From contig NZ_CP114205.1 of assembly GCF_027497495.1 (NCBI RefSeq), forward strand, positions 3,782,001-3,846,000: a stretch of DNA of 64,000 bases, written 5' to 3'. Shown here piece after piece: positions 7,832-16,379 of this stretch. A program made the translations under genes and the position numbers. Positions within the stretch are counted from its first letter, which is position 1. Each line of letters opens with the position of its first letter. Below the pieces are notes generated by a model that worked only from the letters and a program-made list of their open reading frames with translations, was not told the DNA's origin and ran no database searches. Source of the DNA: Streptomyces tubercidicus (GTDB taxonomy: Bacteria; Actinomycetota; Actinomycetes; Streptomycetales; Streptomycetaceae).

Positions 7832-8992
7832 ATGTTCGGTTACCGCGTTCCTGCCCCCGATCAAGCCATGCTGATTTCGGGCGGCAGGCGTGGACAAGGG
7901 GGAGCGCCATTCCGAGTGGTGACCGGGCACGGCAAGTTCGTGCTGCCGGTTTTCCGCAAGGTTCGCTTTCTGACTCTCGCGATGTGTGAGGCGGAGGTCG
8001 CCGAGACCTGTGTGACCCGGCAGGGCATTGCCCTGACGGTGCGCGCCGTGATCGCGTTCAAGGTCGGCAATGACACCGAGAGCGTGGTCAACGCGGGTCA
8101 GCGGTTCCTGTCCGACCAGGACCAGATGTCGGTCCTGACCGGCCGGATCTTCGCCGGTCATCTGCGCTCCATCATCGGTTCGATGACGGTCGAGGAGATC
8201 GTCACCGAACGGCAGAAGCTGGCCACCGAGGTCCTGGAGACCTCCAAGACCGAGATGGCGAAGATCGGTCTGATCGTCGACTCACTGCAGATCCAGTCGA
8301 TCGACGACGGCGAGACCGGCTATATCGAGGCGATGTCCGCCCCGCACAAGGCCGCCATCCAGCGGCAGGCGCAGATCGCCCAGGCCCAGGCCACCCAGGC
8401 GTCGGTCGAGGCGCAGCAGGAGGCGGCCCGTAATCAGGCCGAGTACTCCCGGCAGACCGCCGTGGTCCAGGCCGAGTACAACGCCGAGGTGGACCGCGCC
8501 CAGGCGCACGCCGCCCAGGCCGGACCGCTCGCCCAGGCACACGCACAGCAGGAAGTCCTCGCCGCCCAGACCGAACTCGCCGAGCGCGCGGCCCGGTTGC
8601 GTCAGCAGGAGCTGGTGGCCGAGGTCGTCAAGCCCGCCGAGGCGGAGGCGGAGCGCATCCGTCTGCTGGCCATGGCCGAGGCCGAGCGGATGAAGATCCA
8701 GGCCGAGGCAGCCGCCTCGCACGACCGGGTGGCCCTGGACCGGATGCTCATCGACCAGCTCCCGCAGATCGTCAAGGAGGCCTCGGCGGGCCTGGCAAAC
8801 GCCAACGTCAACGTCCTCAACGGCACCGACGGCCTCGGCGAGATCGCCGCCGGCCTGGTCGGCCAGGGCCTGACCATCCTCGACTCGGTCCGCCGCAACC
8901 TCGGCACCCCCGACGGACAGGACAACAACGCCGACAAGACCCCCGGCGGGGGAGCGGCCAACGGCCACAGCGGCCGGGTCGAAATCGAGTAG
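7832..8992 (+). CDS. Flotillin-like SPFH-domain protein
   Basis: The 386-residue product shows an SPFH/Band-7 domain in the first 190 residues (GKFVLPVFRKVRFLTLAM; LTGRIFAGHLRSIIGSMTVEEI). A long Ala/Glu/Gln-rich coiled coil of about 150 residues with EA-repeat character follows (AQAQATQASVEAQQEAARNQ, then AEAEAERIRLLAMAEAERM). The tail is disordered. Flotillins oligomerise on the inner membrane face and organise functional membrane microdomains. There is no N-terminal membrane segment, so attachment is probably peripheral or through the NfeD-like partner. GGAGATAAAGG precedes the ATG. The gene forms an operon with the NfeD-like gene. Confidence 0.9.
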   Translation: MFGYRVPAPDQAMLISGGRRGQGGAPFRVVTGHGKFVLPVFRKVRFLTLAMCEAEVAETCVTRQGIALTVRAVIAFKVGNDTESVVNAGQRFLSDQDQMSVLTGRIFAGHLRSIIGSMTVEEIVTERQKLATEVLETSKTEMAKIGLIVDSLQIQSIDDGETGYIEAMSAPHKAAIQRQAQIAQAQATQASVEAQQEAARNQAEYSRQTAVVQAEYNAEVDRAQAHAAQAGPLAQAHAQQEVLAAQTELAERAARLRQQELVAEVVKPAEAEAERIRLLAMAEAERMKIQAEAAASHDRVALDRMLIDQLPQIVKEASAGLANANVNVLNGTDGLGEIAAGLVGQGLTILDSVRRNLGTPDGQDNNADKTPGGGAANGHSGRVEIE

Positions 8993-9086
8993 CAGCGACG
9001 GGGCAGATGGGGCCGGCCGGGCAGCTGGACGATCGGGGAGGCCGAGGAGCACTCACCCATCAGGCCGGCCCCCGGCCTCCGCCCCA

Positions 9087-9128
9087 GCCCGGCGCCCGGC
9101 GCCCGGCGCCCGGCGCCCGGCGCCCGGC
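9087..9128. repeat. Six 7-bp tandem repeats
   Basis: GCCCGGC is repeated six times without interruption in the convergent gap between the flotillin and MarR genes. Self-complementary halves (GCC/GGC) let it form many alternative hairpins, so it may act as a bidirectional terminator. Confidence 0.85.
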
Positions 9129-9158
9129 GCCGACAACCCCCACTCCCCTCCGCCGAAC

Positions 9159-9656
9159 TCACACCCCCCGCCCCCTCCCCCGCTCCTCTTGCGTGTGCTT
9201 TTGGCGGGCGTAAGCGACCAGGTGGTTGAGGACGGCGACGGTGGTGGCGATGTCGGTGTCGGCGAAGTCGGCGAGGGCCTCGTGGAGGTTGGCCAGGCTG
9301 GTTTGTTGAAGACTGTTGAGGACGGCCTTGCCGTGTGGGGTGATCGCCACTTTGCGGGCGCGGCGGTCGAGTGAGTCCGGCGTCCGTTCGACCAGGTCCT
9401 GGGACTCCAACTGGCTGATCTGACGCGTGACATGCGGCGGTTCGACCATCAGCAGGGCCGCCAGATCGCCGACCCTGCTGCTGCCTCCGCTGTCGTCCAG
9501 GGCCATCAGCAGCCAGAAATCGGAGCGTGCCGCCGTGACGCCCGCCTGGGCCGCCTGGCGTTCGTGCGCCCGGGAGCGGGTGAGCAGATACGACAGCGTG
9601 GACAGCACTCTTTGCAGCGCAACGGTGGGGTCCTGGTCTCTTCCGGGGTCCGGCAT
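9159..9656 (-). CDS. MarR-family transcriptional regulator
   Basis: The 165-residue protein begins MPDPGRDQDPTVALQRVLST and contains the MarR winged helix: SSRVGDLAALLMVEPPHVTR for the HTH and the DSLDRRARKVAITPHGKAVL wing with its conserved D-R-R. MarR dimers repress genes for drug, phenol or oxidant response and release DNA on binding a phenolic ligand. It is divergent from a CYP-ferredoxin operon, and an AACTTA/TAAGTT palindrome lies in between, so it may control the P450. The C-terminal tail (QEERGRGRGV) is basic and low-complexity. Confidence 0.9.
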   Translation of the reverse strand: MPDPGRDQDPTVALQRVLSTLSYLLTRSRAHERQAAQAGVTAARSDFWLLMALDDSGGSSRVGDLAALLMVEPPHVTRQISQLESQDLVERTPDSLDRRARKVAITPHGKAVLNSLQQTSLANLHEALADFADTDIATTVAVLNHLVAYARQKHTQEERGRGRGV

Positions 9657-9967
9657 GCAGGCACTTTAGCGGCCCACACGGCGCCGCGATCCACCCTGTG
9701 ACCTGCCCGTTCCGTACGGGCTTCCGCTCGGTTTGAGCCAACCTCGGGTGCGCCGAGGCTCTCCCCTTCCCTCGCCCTCCGGCGGTGAGTTAGCGTGGAT
9801 CAACTTAGTTGCTTAAGTTAGGTAACTAGCTGTCACCGGCTGCGACCGCCGCCGGTCACCGCGGCCGCCGACTCGGCCGCCGAGTTCGCATGTCCCGTCA
9901 AGGAGTGGCGCCACCCGCACCGTTCGCCACGGCACCGCCGTGTCCCGATCGTGGAAGGACCAGCCAA
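9657..9967. other. Divergent promoter region of the MarR gene and CYP operon
   Basis: The 311-bp gap contains an AT-rich core at about 9788-9832 with the palindrome at 9802-9819, the probable control region for both genes. I see no gene. Confidence 0.6.
9802..9819. promoter_or_regulatory. MarR-type operator
   Basis: AACTTA-GTTGCT-TAAGTT is a palindrome with perfect 6-bp arms in the most AT-rich part of the gap. AGTT/AACT half-motifs recur immediately downstream. Confidence 0.6.
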
Positions 9968-11257
9968 ATGACGACTGCCGAACGTGTCGAGAGGGACGAG
10001 AGGGACGAGAGGGACGAGAGGGACGAGAGGGAGCAGGACACCGGGCCGGGCGTCAGTCGCCCCACCCCCACGCCCACCCCCGTCGCCGTTCCGGCCGCAC
10101 GGGCCACCGGTTGCCCCTTCGATCCGGCGCCCGACGTCCAACGGGCCCACCGGGAGGAGCCGATCACCCGGGCGACGCTGTGGGACGGCTCCTCCTGTTG
10201 GCTGGTGACCCGGCATCAGGACGTACGGGAGGTGCTCGGCGACCCGCGGTTCAGCGCCGATGCGACCCGCCCGGGATTCCCGTTCCTCTCGGCAGGCGCA
10301 AGTGAAGTCGCCGACAGCGCCCCGTCGTTCATCCGGCAGGACGACCCCGAGCATGCGCGGCTGCGCCGGATGCTCACCGCCGACTTCATGGTGAAGAAGA
10401 TGGAGGCGATGCGCCCCGAGGTGCAGCGCCTCGCCGATGAACTGCTCGACCGGATGACCGAGGGACGCGAGGCGGCCGACCTGGTCAGGGAATTCGCGCT
10501 GCCGCTGCCGTCCCTGGTGATCTGCCGACTGCTCGGTGTCCCCTACGACGACCATGAGTTCTTCCAGAAGCGCAGCGGCATCCTGCTCGGCCTCCACTCG
10601 ACGGCCGAGCAGGTGCGCACCGCACGGGAGGAACTGCAGGACTTCCTGCGCCAACTCGCCGAGTCCAAGCGGCGCGAGCCCGACGACGGCATCGTCAGCC
10701 GACTGGTCGCCCGCGGCGAACTCGACGACACGGCCATCGCCTCCATGGGACTGCTGTTGCTGGTGGCGGGCCATGAGACCACCGCCAACATGACCGCGCT
10801 GTCCACCCTCACCCTGCTGCGCAACCCCGACCAGCTGGCGCGGCTGCGCGCGGAGCCGTCGCTCATCAAGGGGGCCGTCGAGGAGCTGCTGCGCTATCTG
10901 ACGATCGTCCACAACGGGCTCCCGCGGGTCGCGGACGAGGACGTCACCATCGGCGGCCGCACCATCCGCGCGGGCGAGGGCGTGCTGTGCACGCTCAACA
11001 CCGCCAACCGCGACGAGGAGATCTTCCCCGGCGGCGCCGCACTCGACGTCGGCCGCGATGCCCGCCGTCATGTCGCCTTCGGCTTCGGCGTCCACCAGTG
11101 TCTGGGCCAGCCGCTCGCCCGGGTGGAACTGCAGATCGCCCTCGAAACGCTGCTGCGCCGGCTGCCCGGCCTGCGGCTCGATATCCCCTTCGAGGAGGTC
11201 CCGTTCCGTCACGACATGGGGATTTACGGGGTGCACGCCCTGCCGGTCGCGTGGTGA
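9968..11257 (+). CDS. Cytochrome P450, CYP105-like
   Basis: I chose the ATG at 9968 because GGAAGGA lies just upstream; the product is 429 residues. P450 signatures are all present: the I-helix AGHETTAN, the K-helix EELLR, and the heme loop FGFGVHQCLGQPLAR with the axial ligand C378. The overall wording resembles the CYP105 group, soluble monooxygenases that hydroxylate diverse xenobiotics and natural products. The N-terminus carries a 9-bp DNA repeat giving a DER-repeat acidic/basic stretch, probably disordered. A 3Fe-4S ferredoxin gene follows at 11380, but no reductase is adjacent, so electrons must come from a reductase encoded elsewhere, possibly the one at 50097. Confidence 0.92.
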   Translation: MTTAERVERDERDERDERDEREQDTGPGVSRPTPTPTPVAVPAARATGCPFDPAPDVQRAHREEPITRATLWDGSSCWLVTRHQDVREVLGDPRFSADATRPGFPFLSAGASEVADSAPSFIRQDDPEHARLRRMLTADFMVKKMEAMRPEVQRLADELLDRMTEGREAADLVREFALPLPSLVICRLLGVPYDDHEFFQKRSGILLGLHSTAEQVRTAREELQDFLRQLAESKRREPDDGIVSRLVARGELDDTAIASMGLLLLVAGHETTANMTALSTLTLLRNPDQLARLRAEPSLIKGAVEELLRYLTIVHNGLPRVADEDVTIGGRTIRAGEGVLCTLNTANRDEEIFPGGAALDVGRDARRHVAFGFGVHQCLGQPLARVELQIALETLLRRLPGLRLDIPFEEVPFRHDMGIYGVHALPVAW

Positions 11258-11379
11258 GCCCGCGCCCCCACTGCCCCGCCCCCACTCGCGGCACCGCCGC
11301 CCCGGCCCTTCCCGTCAGCCCGTTCCAGCCCGTCCGTCCACGGCCGTCAAAAGCCCGGCGGCCCATCATGGAGAGAACC

Positions 11380-11586
11380 ATGCGCGTACACATTGACCAG
11401 GACAAGTGCTGCGGCGCCGGAAGCTGTGTGCTGTCCGCGCCGGAGGTGTTCGACCAGCGCGAGGAGGACGGCATCGTCCTGCTGCTCGACGCCGAACCGC
11501 CGGCCGCACTGCACGACGCGGTCCACGAGGCGGCGGCCATCTGCCCGGCCGCGGCGATCACGGTGGAGGGGGCGGAGGGGGTCTAG
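11380..11586 (+). CDS. 3Fe-4S ferredoxin, P450 redox partner
   Basis: The 68-residue protein MRVHIDQDKCCGAGSCVLSA ends with AAAICPAAAITVE. Its cysteine pattern (CxGxGxC plus a distant CP) and size match actinobacterial 3Fe-4S ferredoxins that feed CYP105 enzymes. I chose the second ATG because GGAGAG precedes it by 5 nt; the first ATG at 11368 has no such site. It forms an operon with the upstream P450, separated by 122 bp. One extra Cys (C10-C11 pair) sits in the first cluster loop. It closely resembles the ferredoxin at 49894. Confidence 0.9.
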   Translation: MRVHIDQDKCCGAGSCVLSAPEVFDQREEDGIVLLLDAEPPAALHDAVHEAAAICPAAAITVEGAEGV

Positions 11587-11640
11587 CGGTCCAGCCGTTT
11601 TCTCCCGACCCGCCCAGCCCGGCCGGCGTGGCCCAGCCTG

Positions 11641-11670
11641 GCCCGGCGTGGCCCGGCGTGGCCCGGCGTG
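11641..11670. repeat. 10-bp tandem repeat
   Basis: GCCCGGCGTG occurs three times exactly, flanked by degenerate copies from about 11621 to 11685. It lies downstream of the ferredoxin gene. Confidence 0.75.
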
Positions 11671-11725
11671 GCGCAGCCCGGCATGGTCCGGCCTGATCCG
11701 CGGTACGCACCGTCGCCGTCGCCGT

Positions 11726-11758
11726 CGCCGTCAGGAGGACGCGTTCCTCCCGACGGCG
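11726..11758. terminator. Bidirectional hairpin between convergent genes
   Basis: CGCCGTC-A-GGAGG (11726-11738) pairs with CCTCC-C-GACGGCG (11746-11758), a 12-bp stem with one mismatch and a 7-nt loop. There is no T-run. Confidence 0.6.
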
Positions 11759-11825
11759 ACATTCGCGGGGCCGGGCGTCGGCCGAACCGAGCGAAGCCGT
11801 TCCGTGGCCCGGTCAGTCGACCTCT

Positions 11826-12257
11826 CTACCCCTCCGCCACCAACCCAGCATCAACCAACCCCTCCAACACCGCCTCGCCCAGCGCATGCACCGCGGACTG
11901 CGGCCGCACCATCACCGTGAACTCCTTGATCCGGCCCGCCTCGTCGAACTGCAGCAGGTCCATGCCGTGGATCTCCTTGCCGTTCACGGTGGCCCGGAAG
12001 ACCAGGACCGTGGAGTCGGCGGAGCCGCCGTCCGGGCCCGCCGCCGTCTGTGCGCTGCCCGTCAGCTCGCCGACGTAGCGGAAGTCCTCGAAGGTGCGCA
12101 GCAGCACCCCGAACAGCCCGAGCACCATCGGCCGCCCCTCGAAGGGCGTGAACTTCACCGGGCTGTAGAGACGGACGTCCTCGGTGAACAGCTCCTCCAC
12201 CGCGTCGAGTTCCTGTGCCTCCACCGCCGCCTTGAAGCGGTCCGCGGTCGTCCCCAT
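11826..12257 (-). CDS. SnoaL-like / NTF2-fold protein
   Basis: The 143-residue product starts MGTTADRFKAAVEAQELDAV, directly after an AGGAG site, and contains the SnoaL-like pattern: helices, then LFTEDVRLYSPVKFTPFEGR, VLVFRATVNGKEIHGMDLLQ and EFTVMVRPQSAVHAL. Members include small ligand-binding proteins, limonene-epoxide hydrolase relatives and polyketide cyclases. Catalytic residues cannot be assigned. It is divergent from a PadR regulator across a perfect 16-bp palindrome, so it is probably that regulator's target. Confidence 0.8.
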   Translation of the reverse strand: MGTTADRFKAAVEAQELDAVEELFTEDVRLYSPVKFTPFEGRPMVLGLFGVLLRTFEDFRYVGELTGSAQTAAGPDGGSADSTVLVFRATVNGKEIHGMDLLQFDEAGRIKEFTVMVRPQSAVHALGEAVLEGLVDAGLVAEG

Positions 12258-12336
12258 GACTCTTCTCCTCGCCCGGCCGGGCACTCGTCCGAGCGGCCTC
12301 GGCCCGCACCCCGGCCGCGGTGTGGACCTCGCCCTC

Positions 12337-12352
12337 CATAGTCGCGACTATG
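12337..12352. promoter_or_regulatory. PadR operator, perfect 16-bp palindrome
   Basis: CATAGTCGCGACTATG is fully self-complementary. A second imperfect palindrome, CATATTC-TT-GAGTATG, follows at 12359-12374. Both lie between the SnoaL-like gene and the PadR gene. Confidence 0.8.
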
Positions 12353-12390
12353 ATTAGTCATATTCTTGAGTATGGGAAGGGTGGCCGGTC

Positions 12391-12960
12391 ATGGCTCTCA
12401 GGCATGCGGTGCTGGCGGCGCTGCTGGACGGCGAGTTCAGCGGGTATCAGCTGGCCAAGGCGTTCGATGCCGGGGTCGCCAATTTCTGGCACGCACTGCC
12501 GCAGCAGCTCTACGCGGAGCTGACGAAGCTGGAGGCGGACGGGCTGGTGGCCGGCCGTCAGGTGATTCAGGAGACCCGGCCCAACAAGCGACTGTTCCAT
12601 GTCACCGACGAGGGCCTGGCCGAGCTGGAGCGGTTTGCGGCGACCGCGGCCAAGCCGTCGTTCATCCGCGACGACCTGCTGGTCAAGGTGCAGGCCGTGG
12701 ACCGGATCGACGCCGCGCCGGTGATCGAGCAGCTGACCGCGCGGGCCCGGACGGCGGCCGCCAAGGCCGAGATCCTCGAACAGCTGGCGGCACGGCTGCG
12801 CGGCGGGAGGGACGAGGCGGAGTTCCTGGCCCACGGCAGCCGGCTCGGCCCGTATCTGACCTGTCTGCGCGGTCTCGCCTTCGAACGGGAGACCCGCGAC
12901 TGGTGTGAGCGGAGCGCCGCCGTCCTACAGGCGCGGTACGACGACGGCGAGCAGTCCTGA
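12391..12960 (+). CDS. PadR-family transcriptional regulator
   Basis: The 189-residue product shows the PadR winged helix at its N-terminus (MALRHAVLAALLDGEFSGYQ, FWHALPQQLYAELTKLEADG, RPNKRLFHVTDEGLAEL), then the C-terminal helical dimerisation domain of the Vir_act_alpha_C type. PadR proteins repress phenolic-acid or multidrug genes and dissociate on ligand binding. GGAAGGG precedes the ATG. The divergent SnoaL-like gene and two intervening palindromes indicate local autoregulation. Confidence 0.9.
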   Translation: MALRHAVLAALLDGEFSGYQLAKAFDAGVANFWHALPQQLYAELTKLEADGLVAGRQVIQETRPNKRLFHVTDEGLAELERFAATAAKPSFIRDDLLVKVQAVDRIDAAPVIEQLTARARTAAAKAEILEQLAARLRGGRDEAEFLAHGSRLGPYLTCLRGLAFERETRDWCERSAAVLQARYDDGEQS

Positions 12961-13168
12961 GGCACACACGGCGGCCGCCCAGCAGCCGCGCAGCACACCG
13001 CACGCCCCACCAACGACAGACTCCACCAGCCACCCCGCGCACCAACCACCCAGCACAGCAATCGCACAGCGCGGCAACCGCAACTCCTTCGTGTGACGGC
13101 GCACATCACCGGGCGGAGGGCTGGGAAGCACACCTTCCGCATAGAACCGGAACGGAAGGAATGTCCGT

Positions 13169-13516
13169 ATGCGTCTCCGTCACACCGCCGCCACCGCCGT
13201 CAGTGCGCTCGCGCTCGCCCTGTCCCTGCCCGCCGCCCCGGCCGCCGCGGCCACCGGACCCTTCACGTACGTCTACACCGACCAGACCGGCACTCCCCAC
13301 GTGGGACTGCTGCCCGACCCGGTGAGCCGGGTGTGCATCACCCTGCCCGAAGTGGCCGACCCGGCCCTGCCGCCCGCGCACACCCCGAAGAACTACACCG
13401 CGTCCGTCGCCACGGTGTTCGCCGGCGTCGACTGCACCGGCGACTTCTTCACCCTCCGGCCGAACGGCGGCCATGGCTCGGAACGGCTGAAGGTCCGCTC
13501 GGTGGTCTTCTCCTGA
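13169..13516 (+). CDS. Small secreted protein of unknown function
   Basis: This 115-residue protein starts with a clear Sec signal peptide: MRLRHTAATA, a hydrophobic ALALALSLPAAPAAA core and a probable cleavage near residue 28 after AAA. The mature part of about 87 residues has two cysteines (VCITL and VDCTG) that probably form one disulfide, with beta-rich character. GGAAGGA lies 7 nt before the ATG. I do not recognise the family. It stands alone between the PadR and alcohol dehydrogenase genes. Confidence 0.75.
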   Translation: MRLRHTAATAVSALALALSLPAAPAAAATGPFTYVYTDQTGTPHVGLLPDPVSRVCITLPEVADPALPPAHTPKNYTASVATVFAGVDCTGDFFTLRPNGGHGSERLKVRSVVFS

Positions 13517-13726
13517 CCCGCGGCCGGTCGCCCACCACCGGCTGACGGCTGCCGCCGACCGCCCGGCGCCAGGCACCGGGCGAGGCCCAACAGCCGCTCG
13601 CACCCGCGCACCCGCGCCCCGCCCCCGCACCCCGCCCCCTGGGTGGTTCCGCCAGTACTAGGCACGCCATACATATGTTGAACTGGGCACTGGTTGGGCC
13701 ACCCGGAACGGCGCATCCTCGGTGGC

Positions 13727-14782
13727 ATGACCCACACCTCTGTCTCCGCGTACGCCGCACCCGCCCCGAAGGCACCGCTGGAGCGGATCACGATTCCGCG
13801 CCGCGAGCTGGGTGCCCACGACATCCTGATCGATATCAAGTACGCCGGTATCTGCCACTCCGACATCCACACCGTGCGCGCCGAGTGGGGCGACGACGGG
13901 GCCTTCCCGATCGTCCCCGGCCACGAGATCGCCGGTGTGGTCGCCGAGGTCGGCGCCGAGGTCACCCGCTACCGGGCGGGCGACCGGGTCGGCGTCGGCT
14001 GCTTCGTCGACTCCTGCCGGGAGTGCGCCAACTGCCTTGCCGGGCTGGAGCAGTACTGCACCGGCGAACTCGGCAACGTCGGCACGTACAACGCCACCGG
14101 CCGGGACGGTGAGACCACCTACGGCGGCTACTCCACCCACATCGTCGTCGACGAGAACTACGCCCTGCGCATCCCGGAGAGCATCCCGCTGGACGCCGCG
14201 GCGCCGCTGCTCTGCGCCGGCATCACCCTCTACTCGCCGCTCGCCCACTGGCAGGCCGGGCCCGGCAAGAAGGTCGCGGTCGTCGGCCTGGGCGGCCTCG
14301 GTCACATGGGCGTGAAGATCGCGCATGCGATGGGCGCGGAGGTCACCGTGCTGAGCCAGTCGCTGCGCAAGAAGGACGACGGTCTGCGGCTGGGCGCGGA
14401 CCACTACTACGCGACGTCCGACCCGGCCACCTTCGAGGAGCTGGCGGGCACCTTCGACCTGATCGTCAACACCGTCTCGGCCAACCTGGACCTGAACGCC
14501 TACCTCGGGCTGCTGCGCACCGACGGCACCCTGGTCCAGCTCGGCGCCCCGGAGAACCCGCTGCCGGTCGCGGCGTTCGCGCTGATCCCGCAGCGCAAGT
14601 CGATCGCCGGCTCGATGATCGGCGGCATCCAGGAGACCCAGGAGATGCTCGACTTCTGCGGCGAGCACGGGCTGACCGCGGACATCGAGGTCATCACCGC
14701 GGACCGGATCAACGAGGCGTACGAGCGGGTCATGGCCAGCGATGTGCGCTACCGCTTCGTGATCGACACCGCCACGATCTGA
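13727..14782 (+). CDS. Zinc-dependent NAD(P) alcohol dehydrogenase, YahK-like
   Basis: The 351-residue enzyme is an MDR-family dehydrogenase closest to YahK/cinnamyl alcohol dehydrogenases. Catalytic zinc ligands are C43 ([11 protein letters not shown]) with H66-E67 (VPGHEIAG). Structural zinc ligands are C97, C100, C103 and C111. The coenzyme loop is [20 protein letters not shown]. It should interconvert broad-range aldehydes and alcohols in the cytoplasm. I chose the second possible start, [12 protein letters not shown], because it matches the usual family N-terminus; an ATG/GTG-type start 33 bp upstream is also open. It appears monocistronic. Confidence 0.9.
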   Translation: MTHTSVSAYAAPAPKAPLERITIPRRELGAHDILIDIKYAGICHSDIHTVRAEWGDDGAFPIVPGHEIAGVVAEVGAEVTRYRAGDRVGVGCFVDSCRECANCLAGLEQYCTGELGNVGTYNATGRDGETTYGGYSTHIVVDENYALRIPESIPLDAAAPLLCAGITLYSPLAHWQAGPGKKVAVVGLGGLGHMGVKIAHAMGAEVTVLSQSLRKKDDGLRLGADHYYATSDPATFEELAGTFDLIVNTVSANLDLNAYLGLLRTDGTLVQLGAPENPLPVAAFALIPQRKSIAGSMIGGIQETQEMLDFCGEHGLTADIEVITADRINEAYERVMASDVRYRFVIDTATI

Positions 14783-15102
14783 TCCCGTCGGGACCTTCCC
14801 GGCCAGGCGCGACCCGACCCCGCCGGGAAGGCGCGACCCGACCCCGCCGGGATCTTCCGACCAGCCACGATTCCGCCCGGGTGGCCTGCCGCAGGCCCCC
14901 CGGGCGGTCGCATGTGCGGGCGCCCCCGCCACAAGGCCGCACGAAACCTGCCCCAGACCGTGGGCCAAGGCCCGTCGCCGGGAAGGTGGCGGCCCGCCGA
15001 AAGTTTTTCGCTCCCCCCGGCAACCCCCGCCCCCGCCGCACGTCGTGAGGGGTGAGGGCGCCACCAGGCGCCGCCCCGTCGAAGAACGTGGAGCAGCCGA
15101 CC
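14783..15102. other. Intergenic region with short repeats
   Basis: The 320-bp gap begins with two copies of a unit resembling GGCGCGACCCGACCCCGCCG (about 14807-14851) and contains a CGGGTGGCCTGC/GCCCCCCGGGCGG hairpin near 14876-14908. I see no gene. Confidence 0.5.
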
Positions 15103-15636
15103 GTGAAGTCCACCCGTACCTTCCGCACCACTTCCGCCGCCCGGCCGTACAGCGCCCGCCCCCGTCTGCGCGGGGCGGCCGGCGCCGGGGTGGTCGCGGC
15201 GCTCGCGCTGGCCGCGCTGTCGGCCGGTAGCGCCCACGCCCAGAGCCAGGGGGCTCAGCCGCAGCACCCGTCCGGCGGTCAGGCGAGCGCCTCGCCCGTC
15301 CCGCAGCCCACGCCGCCCAGCGGCCCCACCGAGGAACCCACGCCGCCCAGCACCGGCACCCCGGAACCCACCGCGCCGCCCACCGCCCCGCCGTCGGCCG
15401 GCCCGACCCGCCCGGGACCGCAGCCGACCGACGCCCCGACCGACGCCCCGCCGCAGCCCAGCTCCACACCGGCCTCCCCCGGCAAGCCGGCCCCCGCCTC
15501 CGGGAAGGGTGACGGGAAGGAGCTCGCGCGCACCGGCGCCTCCTCCGGGACCACCCTGGCGATCGGCGGCGTCGCGGCGGCCCTGATCGCCGCGGGTGGC
15601 GGCACCGTCTACGCGGTCCGCCGCCGGCGCGCCTGA
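15103..15636 (+). CDS. LAXTG-anchored Pro-rich cell-wall protein (sortase E substrate)
   Basis: I chose GTG at 15103 because GGAG lies 9 nt upstream. The 177-residue product has a signal peptide (basic start, then VVAALALAALSAGSAHA) and a Pro/Ser/Thr-rich stalk of about 90 residues full of PTPPS-type repeats. A C-terminal sorting signal follows: LARTG at about 141-145, a hydrophobic segment and the charged tail RRRRA. LAXTG is the motif used by Streptomyces class E sortases. It should be covalently attached to peptidoglycan. There is no globular domain, so it is mainly a spacer or decorated surface stalk. An ECF sigma gene follows 35 bp downstream. Confidence 0.8.
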   Translation: MKSTRTFRTTSAARPYSARPRLRGAAGAGVVAALALAALSAGSAHAQSQGAQPQHPSGGQASASPVPQPTPPSGPTEEPTPPSTGTPEPTAPPTAPPSAGPTRPGPQPTDAPTDAPPQPSSTPASPGKPAPASGKGDGKELARTGASSGTTLAIGGVAAALIAAGGGTVYAVRRRRA

Positions 15637-15671
15637 GACACCGCTCCCCGCTCGCCCGCCCCGAGGAAGCG

Positions 15672-16379
15672 ATGGAGTACTCCGCCGCCCCGCAGCACGC
15701 CCCGGTACGGTTCGCCCTGCCGGGGCCCCGGCCTGCCCTGTGGCGGTGGCTGCTGCGCACCGCCCGCCCGGCCGCCGCGCACCGCGAGACACCGCGGCCC
15801 GGCCCCCCGCCCGCGCCGCCGTATACGTACGGTCAACCGCCCGTCCCCGGGCCCCGGTTGCCGGACGGCGAGGGCGGCGCGCCGCCCGATCCCGCGCCCA
15901 CGATCAGCGAGCTGTACCACGCCCACCGGCTGACCATGGTCCGGCTGGCCGTCCTGCTCGTCGACGACCGCGCGACCGCGGAGGACGTCGTCCAGGACGC
16001 CTTCGCCGCGCTCTACAAGCGGCACGGCGATCAGCTCGACGAGGTCGACAACGCGCTCGCCTATCTGCGCACCGCGGTGGTCAACGCGGCCCGCTCGGTG
16101 CTGCGGCGCCGGCGGACCGCGCGTGCCTACACCCCGCCGTACGAGGCGGACGCGCCGTCCGCCGAGGAGCGGATCGTGCTGGACGAGGAGCACCGGGAGG
16201 TGTTCGCCGCGCTGAGCGGGCTGACCGCCCGCCGCCGGGAGGTGCTCGTCCTGCGCTACTGGGGCGATCTGACGGAGGCGCAGATCGCCACGACACTGGG
16301 CATCAGCCGCGGTTCGGTGAAGTCCCTCGCCAGCCGCGCCCTGGACTCGCTGGAGAAGATCTTGGAGGCGCGGTCATGA
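15672..16379 (+). CDS. ECF RNA polymerase sigma factor (SigE-like family)
   Basis: The 235-residue protein has an unusual Pro-rich extension of about 75 residues, then sigma region 2 (SELYHAHRLTMVRLAVLL, TAEDVVQDAFAALYKR) and region 4 (TARRREVLVLRYWGDLTEAQ, ATTLGISRGSVKSLASRAL). It directs RNA polymerase to a specific promoter set, generally for envelope stress or differentiation. GAGGAAGCG precedes the ATG. It overlaps the next gene by ATGA and lies directly after an LAXTG surface protein, so a cell-envelope regulon is plausible. Confidence 0.9.
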   Translation: MEYSAAPQHAPVRFALPGPRPALWRWLLRTARPAAAHRETPRPGPPPAPPYTYGQPPVPGPRLPDGEGGAPPDPAPTISELYHAHRLTMVRLAVLLVDDRATAEDVVQDAFAALYKRHGDQLDEVDNALAYLRTAVVNAARSVLRRRRTARAYTPPYEADAPSAEERIVLDEEHREVFAALSGLTARRREVLVLRYWGDLTEAQIATTLGISRGSVKSLASRALDSLEKILEARS

